A stretch of 64,000 nucleotides of DNA from Benincasa hispida (lineage: Eukaryota > Streptophyta > Magnoliopsida > Cucurbitales > Cucurbitaceae), in assembly GCF_009727055.1 (NCBI RefSeq), contig NC_052355.1:51587449-51651448 (forward strand), in the 5' to 3' direction. Below the pieces are notes generated by a model, which was given only the letters and a program-made list of their open reading frames with translations, was not told the origin of the DNA and made no database searches. Every line of letters begins with the position of its first letter. Position 1 is the stretch's first letter. This document shows, piece after piece, positions 12,229-24,700 of the stretch. Made by a program: the position numbers and the translations under genes.

Positions 12229-12320
12229 ATAGCCTAGTGGTAAACCTACCTTTTAGTTCCCTCTAGACCTAGGTTGAAATCCTATGTATTACATTATAAA
12301 TATTTAATATTCCTATTTGT
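12229..12320 (+). mobile_element. tRNA-derived SINE-like fragment
   Basis: An RNA polymerase III A-box-like motif, agcctagtggt (12231-12241), is followed 31 bases on by a B-box-like motif, ggttgaaatcc (12272-12282). This is the arrangement of tRNA-derived plant SINEs. The sequence does not fold as a tRNA cloverleaf by eye. The 3' limit is a guess. Confidence 0.45.
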
Positions 12321-13080
12321 TTCATAGAATTCCACTTTTTAAAACTTATGATATTATTATACCAAGAACTTTAAAATCCAAGTGACATGAGTTTTTTAAT
12401 ACCCTTTGTAAAAGTGTTATTTTTATGTTTGGGAGATGAATAGTAAAAATACAACATAATTAATTAATAAATTAATATCAAGTATTCCTTACTATCAACT
12501 TTATTTAATTATTAAATATAAATATATTATCTAGACTTAATAAATTTCAATTAATATATTTACCGTTAATATTTATGCTATCTTAACTATTTAATATAAA
12601 TTATTATGATTAATTATCAATATTCTAATTAATTAATAAATTAAATTATATTTAGTAATTAGTTTAATAAAAGCGTATTAATTAATTTTTTTATCTTATT
12701 AATTGATCTCTTGCATTTAATTAAATAATTATTTACTTTTAGTTTCTATATACAAATTATTGAACTTAACATCCATATATTAATTATGATGCACATCCAA
12801 ACACAGACATTAATTATCCTACAATATTGAGATCCAAATGATCCCAAAGAGTCATCATATTGAACTAACATGTTGAAGGTATTACATCGAAAAAAATGAA
12901 AAGACGACTTTATAATCTTCCCAAGTGACTTGAGTTATACTTAGCAGCTATTTAATATAGTACCGTAATAAATAAGGTATAGTAGATAAGACAGAATAAA
13001 AGGTAGAAAAGAGATTATTAAAAAAAAGAAAAGAAAAAAAAAAAAAGGAAGGAAAGAAGAAGAAGCAATTAAGAAATTGG
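12321..13080. other. Intergenic, very AT-rich
   Basis: Many taatta phrases, and a purine-rich run of aaag and gaag units at about 13018-13068. No gene is seen. Confidence 0.55.
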
Positions 13081-13207
13081 GATTAGTGAGAATTTAGCGT
13101 AAGGAATGGCATAAACATAAATGGGAATGAATGAGAGAATTGAGTGGGGAGTATAAGTTTTGTTGCTTAACGCATTTGGCAGCTTGGGAATTGGAGTTTG
13201 TATTTGA

Positions 13208-13279
13208 TATTTGAGAGACGGCCAATGAGGGCAATGCCAAACGGCTTCGCCCTCGTAAGCTGTGCACCAATCTCAAATA
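13208..13279 (+). other. Hairpin-forming segment in a GC-richer island
   Basis: By eye, TATTTGAGA (13208-13216) pairs with TCTCAAATA (13271-13279), ACGGC (13218-13222) with GCTGT (13259-13263, one wobble), GAGGGC (13227-13232) with GCCCTC (13249-13254), and GCC with GGC around an AAAC loop. It could be part of a non-coding RNA or simply chance. It lies in an island (13080-13330) that looks less AT-rich than its neighbours. The open frame on the minus strand over it has no recognisable domain. Confidence 0.3.
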
Positions 13280-13330
13280 TAATGCCTTTCACTGCCCCAT
13301 CCATCACTCTTTCTTGGCCCACGTTTGAGT

Positions 13331-15427
13331 CATTTTTAAGTCTTCATTTTAACTCTCTCTCTTCCATATTTATCTCCCTTCTTTCTTTCTATTCTTATTA
13401 CTTTTTACCTTTAAATACTATTTTTATTCTTACATAACTTCCATTTTAGTTCCTACTCTTCACTTTCATCTCATATTCATATTTCATTTTCATTTTTACT
13501 TCATCTTTAAGGGACCAAAATTTTAACTTTTTTAAAATATAAACACTAAAATAAACCAAACTTAAAACTAAATGAGCCAAACTAGTATTTAAACCTTTAT
13601 TTTACTTCAATATCAACATCCATTACAAATATAACAATCGGACCCAAAATATTAATAAATTTATAAATAAAGAAACACTTAAATCAAACTCTTGGCAAAT
13701 ATAATCATCAAACCTAAAGTATCAGCATATATTACATATTGCAAAAAAATTGTAGATATTAGCAAAATTTAAATCGAACTCTCGAAGTTTATCGGTGGTA
13801 GACTATCTCGCTATTAAGAGTTTATCACTGATAGATTTTGCTATATTTATATAATTCTTTAAAAATATTGTCATACATGTAAGTATTAGTTTTAAAAATA
13901 CTACCAATTGCAATTAAAAAAATGATGCTATATACTTAATTATTAATTATAAATATTCTTAGACGGGAATTACCTTAATTATTAACTCCCTCTCTCACAC
14001 ATGCTGCCTTTATACTTTCCACGTACATTTTTGTTTTTTTTTTTATCTACGAAGATCTCTTCCTTCATTATTTTATTTATTATTTAACTTAGTACAGAGG
14101 TCAGGTCGGGTCAAAGTCAGCAGACAACTTTAAAAAAATCGAGAATTATTTTTTAAATTTAATTTTTCTTTTTTTGGATTTATGGGTTATTTGTTAGGCT
14201 AAATTTACGGGGGGGTCTATGGAGTTGTAATTGTCAGATCATACAAAAGTAGAAAGATTTAGAGAGGAGAAATTGCATCACTTCAGCTTAAAGAATGCAG
14301 CTAATTGGAGCAAACATACGTAAATAACAAGAAACTCCATGTTTTATAAACCAATTTAGCTCTATTTTATATATTACCACTACACACCTCTACCTTTTAA
14401 ATTCTATTTCTATTCATTTTTGTCTTTTCCATGTCTATAGTTTCAAACTTTTTTTTTTTTTTTAAATGTTTTGTATAGTTTATAGTTAATTAGCCACTTA
14501 ATTTGTGGCCAAATTATTTCATCCTATGCCCTCTCTCGATATAAAATTATTTGAGAGAGGTTCTATCTATCTTAGTGTATTCCTTTAAATCGTAAAATAA
14601 AAAATATAAAAATATAATTTTTTTAAAAAAAAAAATTTATCGTATGACAACTTGTGATTGAACACACGATTAGACTGCATAAAAATGAGTACAACTAAAA
14701 TACACTCAAGTATTTTTCAAATTGTTTCAAAAGAGTATTTGTTTTTTTATTTATTTACGTGGTTTATATTCTAACCACTCATGATTTTATAATTATTTTA
14801 AGTTTATTTATAAAAGTTTTTAGAGATATGAAAGTAATGTGTATAATTATATTTAATATACTTCAGTTATTGTTAAATCATCATGCTACTAATCTGAGAA
14901 ATTTTAAGTTCATAAATTATGAATAAATTCGATCTTATACCAATAACTTAATCGATAAAAGTACATGCACTAAATAGTGTCAATCTATACATTGAATGTA
15001 GCTATATATATAATAGATCTCTTTGAATTTTTTCGACCATACTTATGACATCAAATGTTTTAAACATACACAAAAAGATAAATCATGTGATACCATGTTT
15101 TAGACATACATGTCTTTCAAAGTTCCCATCATATTGTAATTTGAATTTGGGTCTCAAATATTTATGTGTGACAGTGTCATACTAATACCAAACCCTCTTA
15201 AAGTCCTACCTACCCATAATCTAATATATACCAATGCAAATATGTCAAATGTGTTACGGTATATTGATTTTGCCAAGTTATTAAATAAACTCTTATAATG
15301 TCATTTTTTTTCTTCAATTAATTGATTATTTTCTTTCCAATTAATATTGAGTTTCACTTTTTGGGTATTCTACAAATTTTAAAACTCATAAGTGAGAGAG
15401 GATGTTAAAATGTTGATATAATTATAT
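13331..15427. other. Intergenic, AT-rich
   Basis: No gene recognised. It contains a 7-base G run near 14208, a poly-T run near 14450 and many short AT repeats. A small less AT-rich patch at 14095-14130 (tcaggtcgggtcaaagtc) shows no extended frame. Confidence 0.55.
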
Positions 15428-15838
15428 AAAGATTTAAATGTTATTTTGGTCTTGTACTTTTGGTTTTTTGTTCATCTTGGTCACTGTACTTTCAAAACAT
15501 TCATCTTGGTCCCAATATTTTCAACTTTGGTTCATTTTAGTCCATGTACTTTTGAAATGTTCATGTTACTCCTTAAACATTAAACTTTTGTTCATTTTGG
15601 TCTCTATACTTTTAAAAATCAACAATTTTGGTCCATTCATTTTATTTTATATTTCATTTTTAAGGGATCAAAATGATTATTTTTTTAAAGTTCAAATATC
15701 AAAATGAACAAAAGCTAAAAGTCAATGAACAAAATGAATATTTTAAAAGTATATGGATAAAAATGAACAAAAAAAAGTAAAGTTGAAAGTATAAGAACCA
15801 AAACAAAAAGTATAGAGATCAAAGTAGTATTTAAATAT
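15428..15838. repeat. Fold-back element built from 'ttggtcc..gtacttt' units
   Basis: The left half repeats, about every 35-40 bases, a unit of the type ttggtc-tgtacttt followed by gttcatttt (15450-15620). The right half carries the same unit in reverse complement (aaagt-tag-gatcaaa, 15660-15830). The ends are also inverted: atttaaatgttattttggtc against gatcaaagtagtatttaaat. It is one of a family in this window (17230, 29085, 32815, 44945). Confidence 0.75.
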
Positions 15839-17229
15839 TGTATTTATCATATTCTATTAGCTTAAGCTTTTGAATTGATGGGTAATTTAACACATATAGC
15901 TATTTGATAATTAACATGTATTCATTCCCTTGAAGACGGAGGAGTTTAAATACAGTTCATAAAAGTAATAGCTAGTTTTAATTAGATTTCTATGGGTTAA
16001 ATATAGATGATAAAAGGAAATGAAAAAGAAAAATGAGTAGTGATGATCCAAAGCTATGATGAAGATTACAATGTGTGTTCACTTAGACAAAGAAGGAACC
16101 CATTATTTGTATTCCAATAATGCAAAGTTTTGATAAAAATTCTTCCAACTTACTCATACACAACTTTAGAACTTGGTTTCATTAATAATTGGGAAAAGAT
16201 TTCTCAAATTGTCCCACATTATTTGGAACCAACAACATAAATAAACATAGGGAAAATCTAGTGGTAGTGGCATGTGGAAACATTATGAGTGTGTTGTGTG
16301 AACTAAATCAAATTTTGCTCTAACCAAAACGCACCGTTTTTCTTACATTATTTCAATTTCTGGGACTCCAATCCAATTCCAACCTCACAAATAAATAAAA
16401 TAAACAAAATCCGACAATATAATATCTACTTTTTACCAGTACTTGCCCAAAGTCCAACCATGTAATCATTATCTTCATTTTCCCCAAATTTTCCGAAAAG
16501 AAAAATAATAATAATAATAATAAGAAAAAACCTAAAATCAAAACGCAGCCGTATCGTCGGTAATTGATGGGAGTTCAGTGAATGATGCTGGCCACTGCCT
16601 TTTCTTCGCTTGTTGACTCCGCAACTACTCGAAAAATATTAAATAAAAAAATTACAACCATATAATTCAAACTACTTACTATTTTTTCACACTAATAATT
16701 TGTCTGTAGATAGAGATAAAATTACTATAAATTCGTTCTACACGAACTTTCTTTTAAATCGTTCCTTTTCCTTCTATTTTATTTCTTGACCGTGTAAATA
16801 AATTTAAATGTGGGGAATTTTTTTTAAAAAAAACAATTATATGTATTATGAATTACAATTTAATGGTGTATATATTGAAAAAAAAAACAATTTACAAAAG
16901 ATCCATAAATAGATTACATTCATAGATTTAGAAAAGATGATGTTTATCCAACCCTTGTAAAAGCTAATTTGAAAACCGAACCTTCCTTCACATTTACAAA
17001 CAAAACATCCCAACAAGTTCATAGGTGTAAATTCTATGAAGTGTTTACATTACATCTAACAAAAACTTATTAAAAAACACAATGATTTTTCCGACATGTC
17101 ATATACATACAAGAAAGCATCATTGAAAATTCGTACATCGTGGTAGATAAAATCGTACAATATTAAATTCCCTTTCACAAAAGAGAGCAACGAAATTAAA
17201 GAAAAAAATGTCTAAATTTGTATGAAAAA
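15839..17229. other. Intergenic, no gene seen
   Basis: AT-rich DNA. An (aat)n microsatellite lies at about 16504-16522. A small GC-richer patch at 16540-16630 has no recognisable product. Confidence 0.55.
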
Positions 17230-17745
17230 GTGAAAAATATCCATCTATACCTCTTAACGTTAAGGGTTGTATCAATCTAAATCTTATACTTTGTTAAGTT
17301 TATCATTTTACACTCTCTATTGTGATCCATTTGGAAAAACCTCATTTGAAACTTATAAAAATATCAATTGAACCTTTAAACTTTTATAAATGAATCAATA
17401 TAGACTCTAAGACAAATTTCCCTTTAAAAATCGTTCATGTATGTATTCTAATCCTCCATTGTGTAAACCGACATTTGAAGAAGTCTATACACCTTTGAGA
17501 ATCAATGCATTGATGATTTTTAAAGGCCCCAATCATAATGAACAGTCTAAATTGACTAGTTTATGAAAATTTAGAAGTTTATTTGACTTAAATCATCAGT
17601 TTCGCACGATATTCATCAAATGAACTTTAGAAAATGGTGTAAATTGATACATTTATGAAATTTCATCGTTTATATTGATACAACTATACATTAGTTTAGG
17701 GTTTCGATTGATACAATCCTAAAATTTAGAAGTATAAATTGATAT
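17230..17745. repeat. Fold-back element
   Basis: The left arm has gggttgtatcaatctaaatc near 17262. The right arm carries the complement of the same order of phrases (cgattgatacaatcct near 17707, with tataaattgatatttgtcc at the end). The arms are imperfect over roughly 200 bases each. It is the same general type as the element at 15428, with a different repeated unit. Confidence 0.6.
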
Positions 17746-19019
17746 TTGTCCAAAAAAAAAAAAAAAAAAAATGGGAAACAAAGAATCACATGCATGCCTT
17801 TGCATTGCATGAAAAGAAGAGGAGTGGAAGTTCATGTGAATGCATACTTTTGAAGCAAAAGAAAAGAGGGAAAAAAAAACATAAAGGACATAAAAATGAT
17901 GATGTCCTTTATAACAAATTACAACATTTTGGTTTTAGTAGAAAGTAATTAATTAAGAAGAATTTGGTTCCTTAAAAAGGACATAATTTCAGTGATCTGA
18001 TCTACCTAACTTCATATTTTTGTTTGTTTGGTCGGTGATTTCTTGTGATTTTGGATTCAATTAACTCCAAAAATCTAATCATGCAATGCAATAGAATTTA
18101 AGTAAAAGATTTTGTGCTGATTAAGCCTTAAGATAGTTCATGTGGGTGTTATCATTTTGCCTTCAATTCTGAGATTACCACACAAGCATTATTTACTTGT
18201 TCCATCCCACTCTCTTTCATTATGATTTTCAATTGTTGATGGGCTGAGCTAGGATAATAAATAGGGCTGGCTAAATGGGGTTCCTAAAGCCCATTCCTTT
18301 TTGGGCTTACAATTCTAAATGGGCCTTGACCACAAAGTCTTGAAAATTTTCACAAGTACCCAAGTCCCAAACATTGCAACCGCTTTACCTCCCATCTATT
18401 TATCATTATTATTATTTTCTACAATGAGGGGAGGATGATTTGAGATTCCGTTTGGGATTGTTGTAGTTTTTAAATAATTATTGACAACGATATTTTTAGA
18501 AAAATCAGTTATGAAAGAAAGTAAAATAGTGTTTGATAAATTCTAATTTTAAATTAAAAAGTTAATTGCCATGTTTTTGTAAATTAATACTAAATTGATG
18601 TACTTTAGTCATATGAACCAAATTAGGGTTATTATTTCAATTGTTTTCCTGTGTATATTTAATTTATAATTTATTAAAGCTGAATATGATTTAAATTTAA
18701 ATTTGTTTTATTTTATCTAAATTATTTGATAAAATTAAAAAAAAACAATGGTAGATATTAAAAAGTGAATCCCCCCCCCCCCTTTTTTTTATTTCTCCCT
18801 TTTATGTACATCAGCTTGTTGTTTCGTGAGTATAATACAAATTTCCTCATTAAATTTTGTGTGTTATATATCAAAAGTTTATGAGAATCAAATAAATAGT
18901 TCACCATATACCATATATCAAGGTTATTTTTGGAAAAAGAAAATACTGAACGAGTACCTAGCTAATAGAATACTCGGAAAACTCTGCATACTCTCAACAC
19001 ATTATAATTTTGTCAACAT
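17746..19019. other. Intergenic with homopolymer runs
   Basis: A poly-A run at about 17752-17770 and a C run followed by a T run near 18771-18790. No gene is seen. Confidence 0.55.
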
Positions 19020-19073
19020 TAGTGTAGCTCAATTGGCATCATGTTTGTACTATCAACCTCAAGGTTAGAGATT
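19020..19073 (+). mobile_element. SINE 5' fragment (tRNA-like head)
   Basis: An A-box-like motif, tagctcaattgg (19024-19035), and a B-box-like motif, ggttagagattc (19062-19073), have the spacing of a tRNA-derived SINE head. The copy stops where the next element begins with TGTTGGAACC. The bases gattc end this fragment and recur at about 19784, which could be a 5-bp target duplication, but the proposed right end does not finish in CA. Confidence 0.5.
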
Positions 19074-19620
19074 CTGTTGGAACCGATTACCCTCCGACGA
19101 TCAAGGTTTGTGTGCAGCGAACAGTCACGAATGGTAGTCGTCAGGAAAAAGTGGAATTTGCAAAACAATAACTTATTACAGGCTGAGTCGTGGATCTCGC
19201 TCTCTTTAAGACATTTCGCGATTTTACCTAAATGCGCAAGCAGTTCTACAAATGTGTCACGTCGTCTCCAGATAAAACAATCTATAATTTACAAAACTGT
19301 CTCGATCGGAGCTGCACTGGACCCGATCGGAAAACGACACCCTTCAGGATTGAGATGCATGAAAAACGGGAAAGGAAAATGGAAAGGAAGAAGTGCTTGA
19401 GAGAGAAAATCTGTGAAAAATGAAAATGAGAGTGAAGGCTAATGAAAGGACTCGCGCCTTTTATAGGCCTCGAAGATCTGTTGTGCGAAACTCACAAGGA
19501 GAGAATTGCGTAGAGCCATAGAACGTGCACACAAGACGCGGACGAAAGACTGGATTGTTGACGCGAGCGAAAGACTGAGACATTTTCTTTATTTTAAAAT
19601 AATAAATGAAAAACTAAATA
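19074..19620. mobile_element. LTR-like segment of unknown family
   Basis: Starts TGTTGGAACC. It is much less AT-rich than its surroundings and holds a TATA-like phrase, ccttttataggcctc (about 19458-19472). These features suit an LTR or a short terminal-repeat element. No second copy, primer site or protein is seen, and the right end is not defined. The open frame over 19041-19400 has no recognisable domain. Confidence 0.45.
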
Positions 19621-20529
19621 AATAATATAGTAATAATTTTTTTAATAAAAAAATAATCTCACACACATATGGGATGTCCACCATACCCACTCCTTCTAAA
19701 ATATGGGTACCCTCGGGACCCAAACCCATAGCCCAAAGTAGGAATATAAGAAGGAGCTTCCTATTTAAAAAATAAGCAATCTAGGATTCTCAACCAAAGT
19801 TTTTTTTTTCTTCTTTTTCCTTAAAAACTTGAATTATCACTAATAAATTTGACTTTCCCATCCTTTCTTTAACACAATACCTTTGATAAAAAAATTTAAA
19901 AAAATATATATAACTAGAATAGTAAATTTGAAAGTACAAAATTGAGCATGTAGTTGATAAATTCTATCGACAAATTTGTAATCCGTATAAGTTGTTGGCA
20001 GTGGCACTTATTTGAAATGCCATATAAAAAACATGGCCAAAAAGAAAATTAAATTTTTTTAAAAAAAGCTATCAAATTGACAATAAGAACACAAAAACAA
20101 AAGTTTAAATCTTTGGAAGAATTCGAGCAGAAGATAGAGGCCCTTTTGGTTTTAAGGGTAGCATTTTAAAAACATGGCAAAAAGGTAGCTATCAAAACCA
20201 TTTACTCCATATTGTGCTGAACACTCAATAGAAAGAACACTAAAAATAAGACTACATGAAATTTGAAACTCTTGGTTGGAATCAAATTATAGATTAAATT
20301 GTAAATTTAACCTCTAAAGTTTGGAAAAAAATTTAGAACATAGTTCCTTTAATTTTAAAACTTAGAATTTGATCTATATGATTTGATAAATTGATAACTT
20401 GTATTTATACAAGTTGTTGTCTCTTAAAGTTAGAATATTTAGAAGTAATGAATGATAAAAGCGTTAAGATCATAAGAAAATAGGGCAAAATTCATTTCCA
20501 TGTGTTTAGTGAATTCAAACGAAGACCTT
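19621..20529. other. Intergenic, no gene seen
   Basis: AT-rich. A short less AT-rich patch at 19660-19760 (gggatgtccacc, ccctcgggacccaaaccc) has no frame of note. The phrase agctatcaaa recurs near 20066 and 20186. Confidence 0.5.
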
Positions 20530-21345
20530 AAGTAATTTACATTATTAATGAGCTAAATGAAGGAATTGAATTCCTCAAGGAAGCGAGTGATTGCTTTAGG
20601 CCAATGAATTTCGTTTTGAAAAAACTCAAAACAGAGAAATAAAATAGAACTAAGATAAACGTTAAATGAACAATATGCTTAATAGATTCAAGGGAGAAAT
20701 CAACAAACCTTTTAAGACCGTCTTCTATAGGTTCTTCTCTGCCGTATAAACTGTCACGAACTTCACGAACACTTGGTTTCCTCCTCAAACTGAACATACA
20801 GAGAACACCACCATTTGATCTTCCTCGCTATTCTTTGAATAAGAATCAAAGGAGGTGTGAGCTCTTCAATTTTGATAAGGATATAACATAATTTTGAGAG
20901 AGAGTTTTAGAGTTTTGCAGAGAATTTTTTAGTTCCAAAAAGTTATGTGTATTCTATTCTTACTCTCAAAACACTTTTTACGTTAAATGTGAGAGAGAAG
21001 GGGAAGTTATTTCTATATTACTTCTTACTCATACGTAAAGGGGGTTATTCTTAATATTATTAATTTAATAATATTATATCTACTTTAATATAATTAAATT
21101 AATAATATTAATTTATTTAAAATATATATTAAATCGTATTTAATATATATTAAATAAATAAGATAATTAATAATAATTAATTAATTAACAAATTAATACC
21201 ACATATTTATTTATTTCAATCATATTCAAATAATATCTCTCACATAGCCTATATTTAATATGAATCTATTCATATTAATTATCCTATGATATAATTATAA
21301 CTTATTCATATAAATAATATTTGAATCTTAATCAAATATACATTT
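20530..21345 (-). mobile_element. Diverged partial LTR of the long-LTR copia family
   Basis: The stretch 20745-20870 (ctgtcacgaac, gaacacca, gaatcaaagga, gtgtgagctc) parallels 21573-21665 in the next LTR (ctgtcacgaac, gacaccacc, gaatcacagga, gtgtgagctc). Both are followed by a gagagagagtttt-type tract and then AT-rich DNA. It ends abruptly where the next minus-strand LTR ends (about 21346), so it is probably an older truncated copy. Confidence 0.55.
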
Positions 21346-21695
21346 CGAAGGAACTTGTGAAGCCTTGAGTGGAAATGGTGGATTCATCCCAATTTTTGTT
21401 TTCACAAGATCGAACAAAACAAGAATAAAAATTATCCAAAAAAAAATTTACAGTATGCAACACAGAAAAATGAAATAGGAAATTAGGGTTTAAAAACTTA
21501 CTTGAAATCAAGTTTCTTCACGAATTTCCCCTTCCAATGTCATAACAAAAACGATCTCCCATGGTCACGTACTGTCACGAACTCAAAACCCTCGAATTAT
21601 GGACACCACCACAAAGAAGCCTTCTTATCTCTTGGATGAGAATCACAGGAGTGTGAGCTCTGTTAATTTTGGTAGAGGGAAGATTGAGAGGAGAT

Positions 21696-21738
<43 letters not shown>

Positions 21739-24700
21739 GATTTTCTCAGAGAATCCTTGTGGATTCAATCTCTGTAATTTCTCTGTGAAAAAAAAAGAAA
21801 AAAATCACAAAAATCACTTGCCTCTCACTCGTTATGTTATTGAGAGAGATCAGGGGAGGAAATTTCCCTCCCTAAAATTCAAATTGAAATTAATAAATTA
21901 ATTTTAATTTAAAAATAAAACCATTATATACACACACATATATATATATAATAACTAACTTATATATATATATATATAATTATATGTTATATCATCTATA
22001 GCATATAACTTATGGTTTAATATTGCATCATATACAATATAAACTATAGTTTTAATTCTCTCATCAATGGTATTTAATATAAATCTTATTTATATTAAAT
22101 TCAATTATATGAATCCAATTCACATAATTGATATTTGAATCATATTCAAATATTTATTTCCTCTCAACTAACATTTATATTATAATGTATCAAATACATT
22201 TACAATTAATTTCCTTAATTAATTTGAACAATTCAAATTAATCCAAAATTAATTCTCATTAAATCTTTGTTGTGCTACAAAGGGACCTCATGGACCTGTA
22301 GATTAAAGCTCCGATAGTACTTGAATAATTAATTAAAATCTTTTAATTAAATCATTCAACATTCATTAACTGTCAGGCACTCCACTAAAAACCGACAATT
22401 GCACTCTTCACACTACAAATATACTTTTGTGTCCATTGGATATAACCAGTCAAAAGTGTGATGGCCTTTCACCAATTGCTCGTAAGTACAGCTAGGCCAA
22501 AATTACCGTTTTGCCCCTATAGTTACATCTAACTCCTTAAGTAACACCGATCCCTCTAATGAATAATAAGTCATAGTCTAACTATGGTTAAATCTCTATC
22601 TGGCCAAGAGAGGGTGTGGCGCCACATTGTTCAAGCTCCGAAATTAGTTCTTAATGAAGCAAATTATTTACTTACCCTGACATTGGGTAAGGAGTGAATT
22701 CCGTCTTGTGTAGCTGTGTTCCCAGCTCCCTAATCAGACAAATCCCCAAAATGGTAGGTTTATTGAGTCGACGATCTAGCCACTCTCACCCGTACAAATC
22801 AAAGGACCGTCTTCATAAGCACGAGTTCACAACTCACTCAGGATTCAGGTCATGTCACATATGGTCATCCTGGTGAAGTCTCTATTATAAACGGTGTTAT
22901 ATAATGAGACTAATCATTTTGTGGTCTTATCTTATACAAACCCCTTTGTATAAAATACCCCTGCTCACATGTCTTTATATGAATGATCAGGATCAGATCA
23001 TCTATAGCACTTTACAACAATTGTTACATCTAAAAAGCTAGTCACACTCGTAATGTCACCAGGATAAGGTATCCAGCCTTATCCATCTACTATAGACCAT
23101 TTAGATTATCACTTAAACATGATCCACCAATATGTCTCTACATACATGTTTAAGCTGTTGGGGATGATGTCCTAAAGTCTCGCGTCCTGTAGTTTGTAAA
23201 CATAGTTTGTACGAATGCTTGTGATGTATATGATATTTACTTCACTTCTTGACTTTGCACATTGGATGTTTTATTTGCTTTACCACAAACCAATAAACTA
23301 AAATTCATGGTTTTCATTATGTAACTTAAGCAATTATATGGTGACATACAAGTGGATCATGTCTTAAGTGATAACCAAAATGGTCTCCAGTAAATGGATA
23401 TAGGAGGGAAACCTTATCCTCGTAACGCTACGGATGCGGCCCGATTTGTGGAATAGTTACAAGTTACCACAGATGATCTGATCCTGATAACTCGTATGGG
23501 GATATGCGAGAGCGGGCGTCCTATATAGAGAGTTTGTAAGACCTGACCATGAAGTGTTAACGTTTCATTATATAACGTCGTTCATGACAGAAACTTCACT
23601 GATAACATGACCTCAATCCTGAGTGAGTTGGGAACTCCTGCCATTGAGGGCGATTCTTTGATTTGCATGGATGTGAGTGGACAGGTCAAAGATTCAAACC
23701 TACCACTTTGGGGATTCATCTGATTTGGAAACTAGGAACTTAGCTACACAAGATGGAATTCACTTCTTCCCCGAAATAAGGGTAAGTAAATAGATTGCTC
23801 CCTTAAAGACTGATCCCGAAGCTTGAACAATGTGATGCCACACACCTTCTCATGACTCGAGAGATGTTCATACATAGTAGGACTATGTTGTATTGTTCAT
23901 TAGAGAGATCAGTGGTATTTAAGGAGTAAGATGTAACTACAGGGGGAAAACGGTAAATTAACCCAGCTTACGAGCATCTGTGAATGGTGATCATATTGAT
24001 GATTGGTTATATTCGATGGACACGGAAATATATCTGTGGTAAGGAAAGTTCGGCCATCAGTTTTTAGTGGAATACCTGGCAGTTAATGGATGGTGGATCT
24101 CGTGACTAAAGAGTTTAGTCAACTATTCATGTATCGTTGGAGCTTCGAGCCATAGGTTCATAAGGTTCCCCTTGGTAGCTTGCATACAAGTTGAGAATCA
24201 GTTTTTGGGCCAGTTTAAAATGTTCAAATTGACAAAAGGGAATACGATTATATACGATATAATTGAGCTGGTTAATTATATATAATATGATTGACTAAAT
24301 GTTTGAGATACATTAATTTGGAGGAAATTGGATATAAATATGATTTATATCAAATAGATGAGAAAATACTATAGTTAATATATGATATCAAACTATAGGT
24401 TGTGAATATAATGTGATTATATTTATTATTTTATTAATTGAACAGTTATGGGATAATTGTCCGGTGCTTTCTCTATAACCATACGTTAGTAGGAAGTTCA
24501 ATTTGATTTTCGTAACTAAAGAATAAATTGAAAATTGTTATTATTTTTCAAAGATATCGAAAAGACACACTAAAATTTCTCACGGAGTGTTTTTCATTTG
24601 ATCGCTTAGTATTTCAGAGCCTATATAATAGCGCCAGTTTACTAGACGATAGCTTACACTCGCGCACGCATATTCTAAACGATCGCTTAGCGCCTGAGCT

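Noticed and set aside
13235..13255. Resemblance to miR399 (tgccaaa..gccct)
   Set aside because: The similar bases span the loop of the hairpin instead of one arm, and the middle of the microRNA does not match.
18771..18790. C run followed by T run as a regulatory or structural element
   Set aside because: A homopolymer junction is common noise in AT-rich plant DNA and may be a sequencing artefact.
19041..19400. 119-codon frame with basic, Ser-rich translation
   Set aside because: It starts in a SINE fragment and runs through an LTR-like segment; no domain is recognisable.
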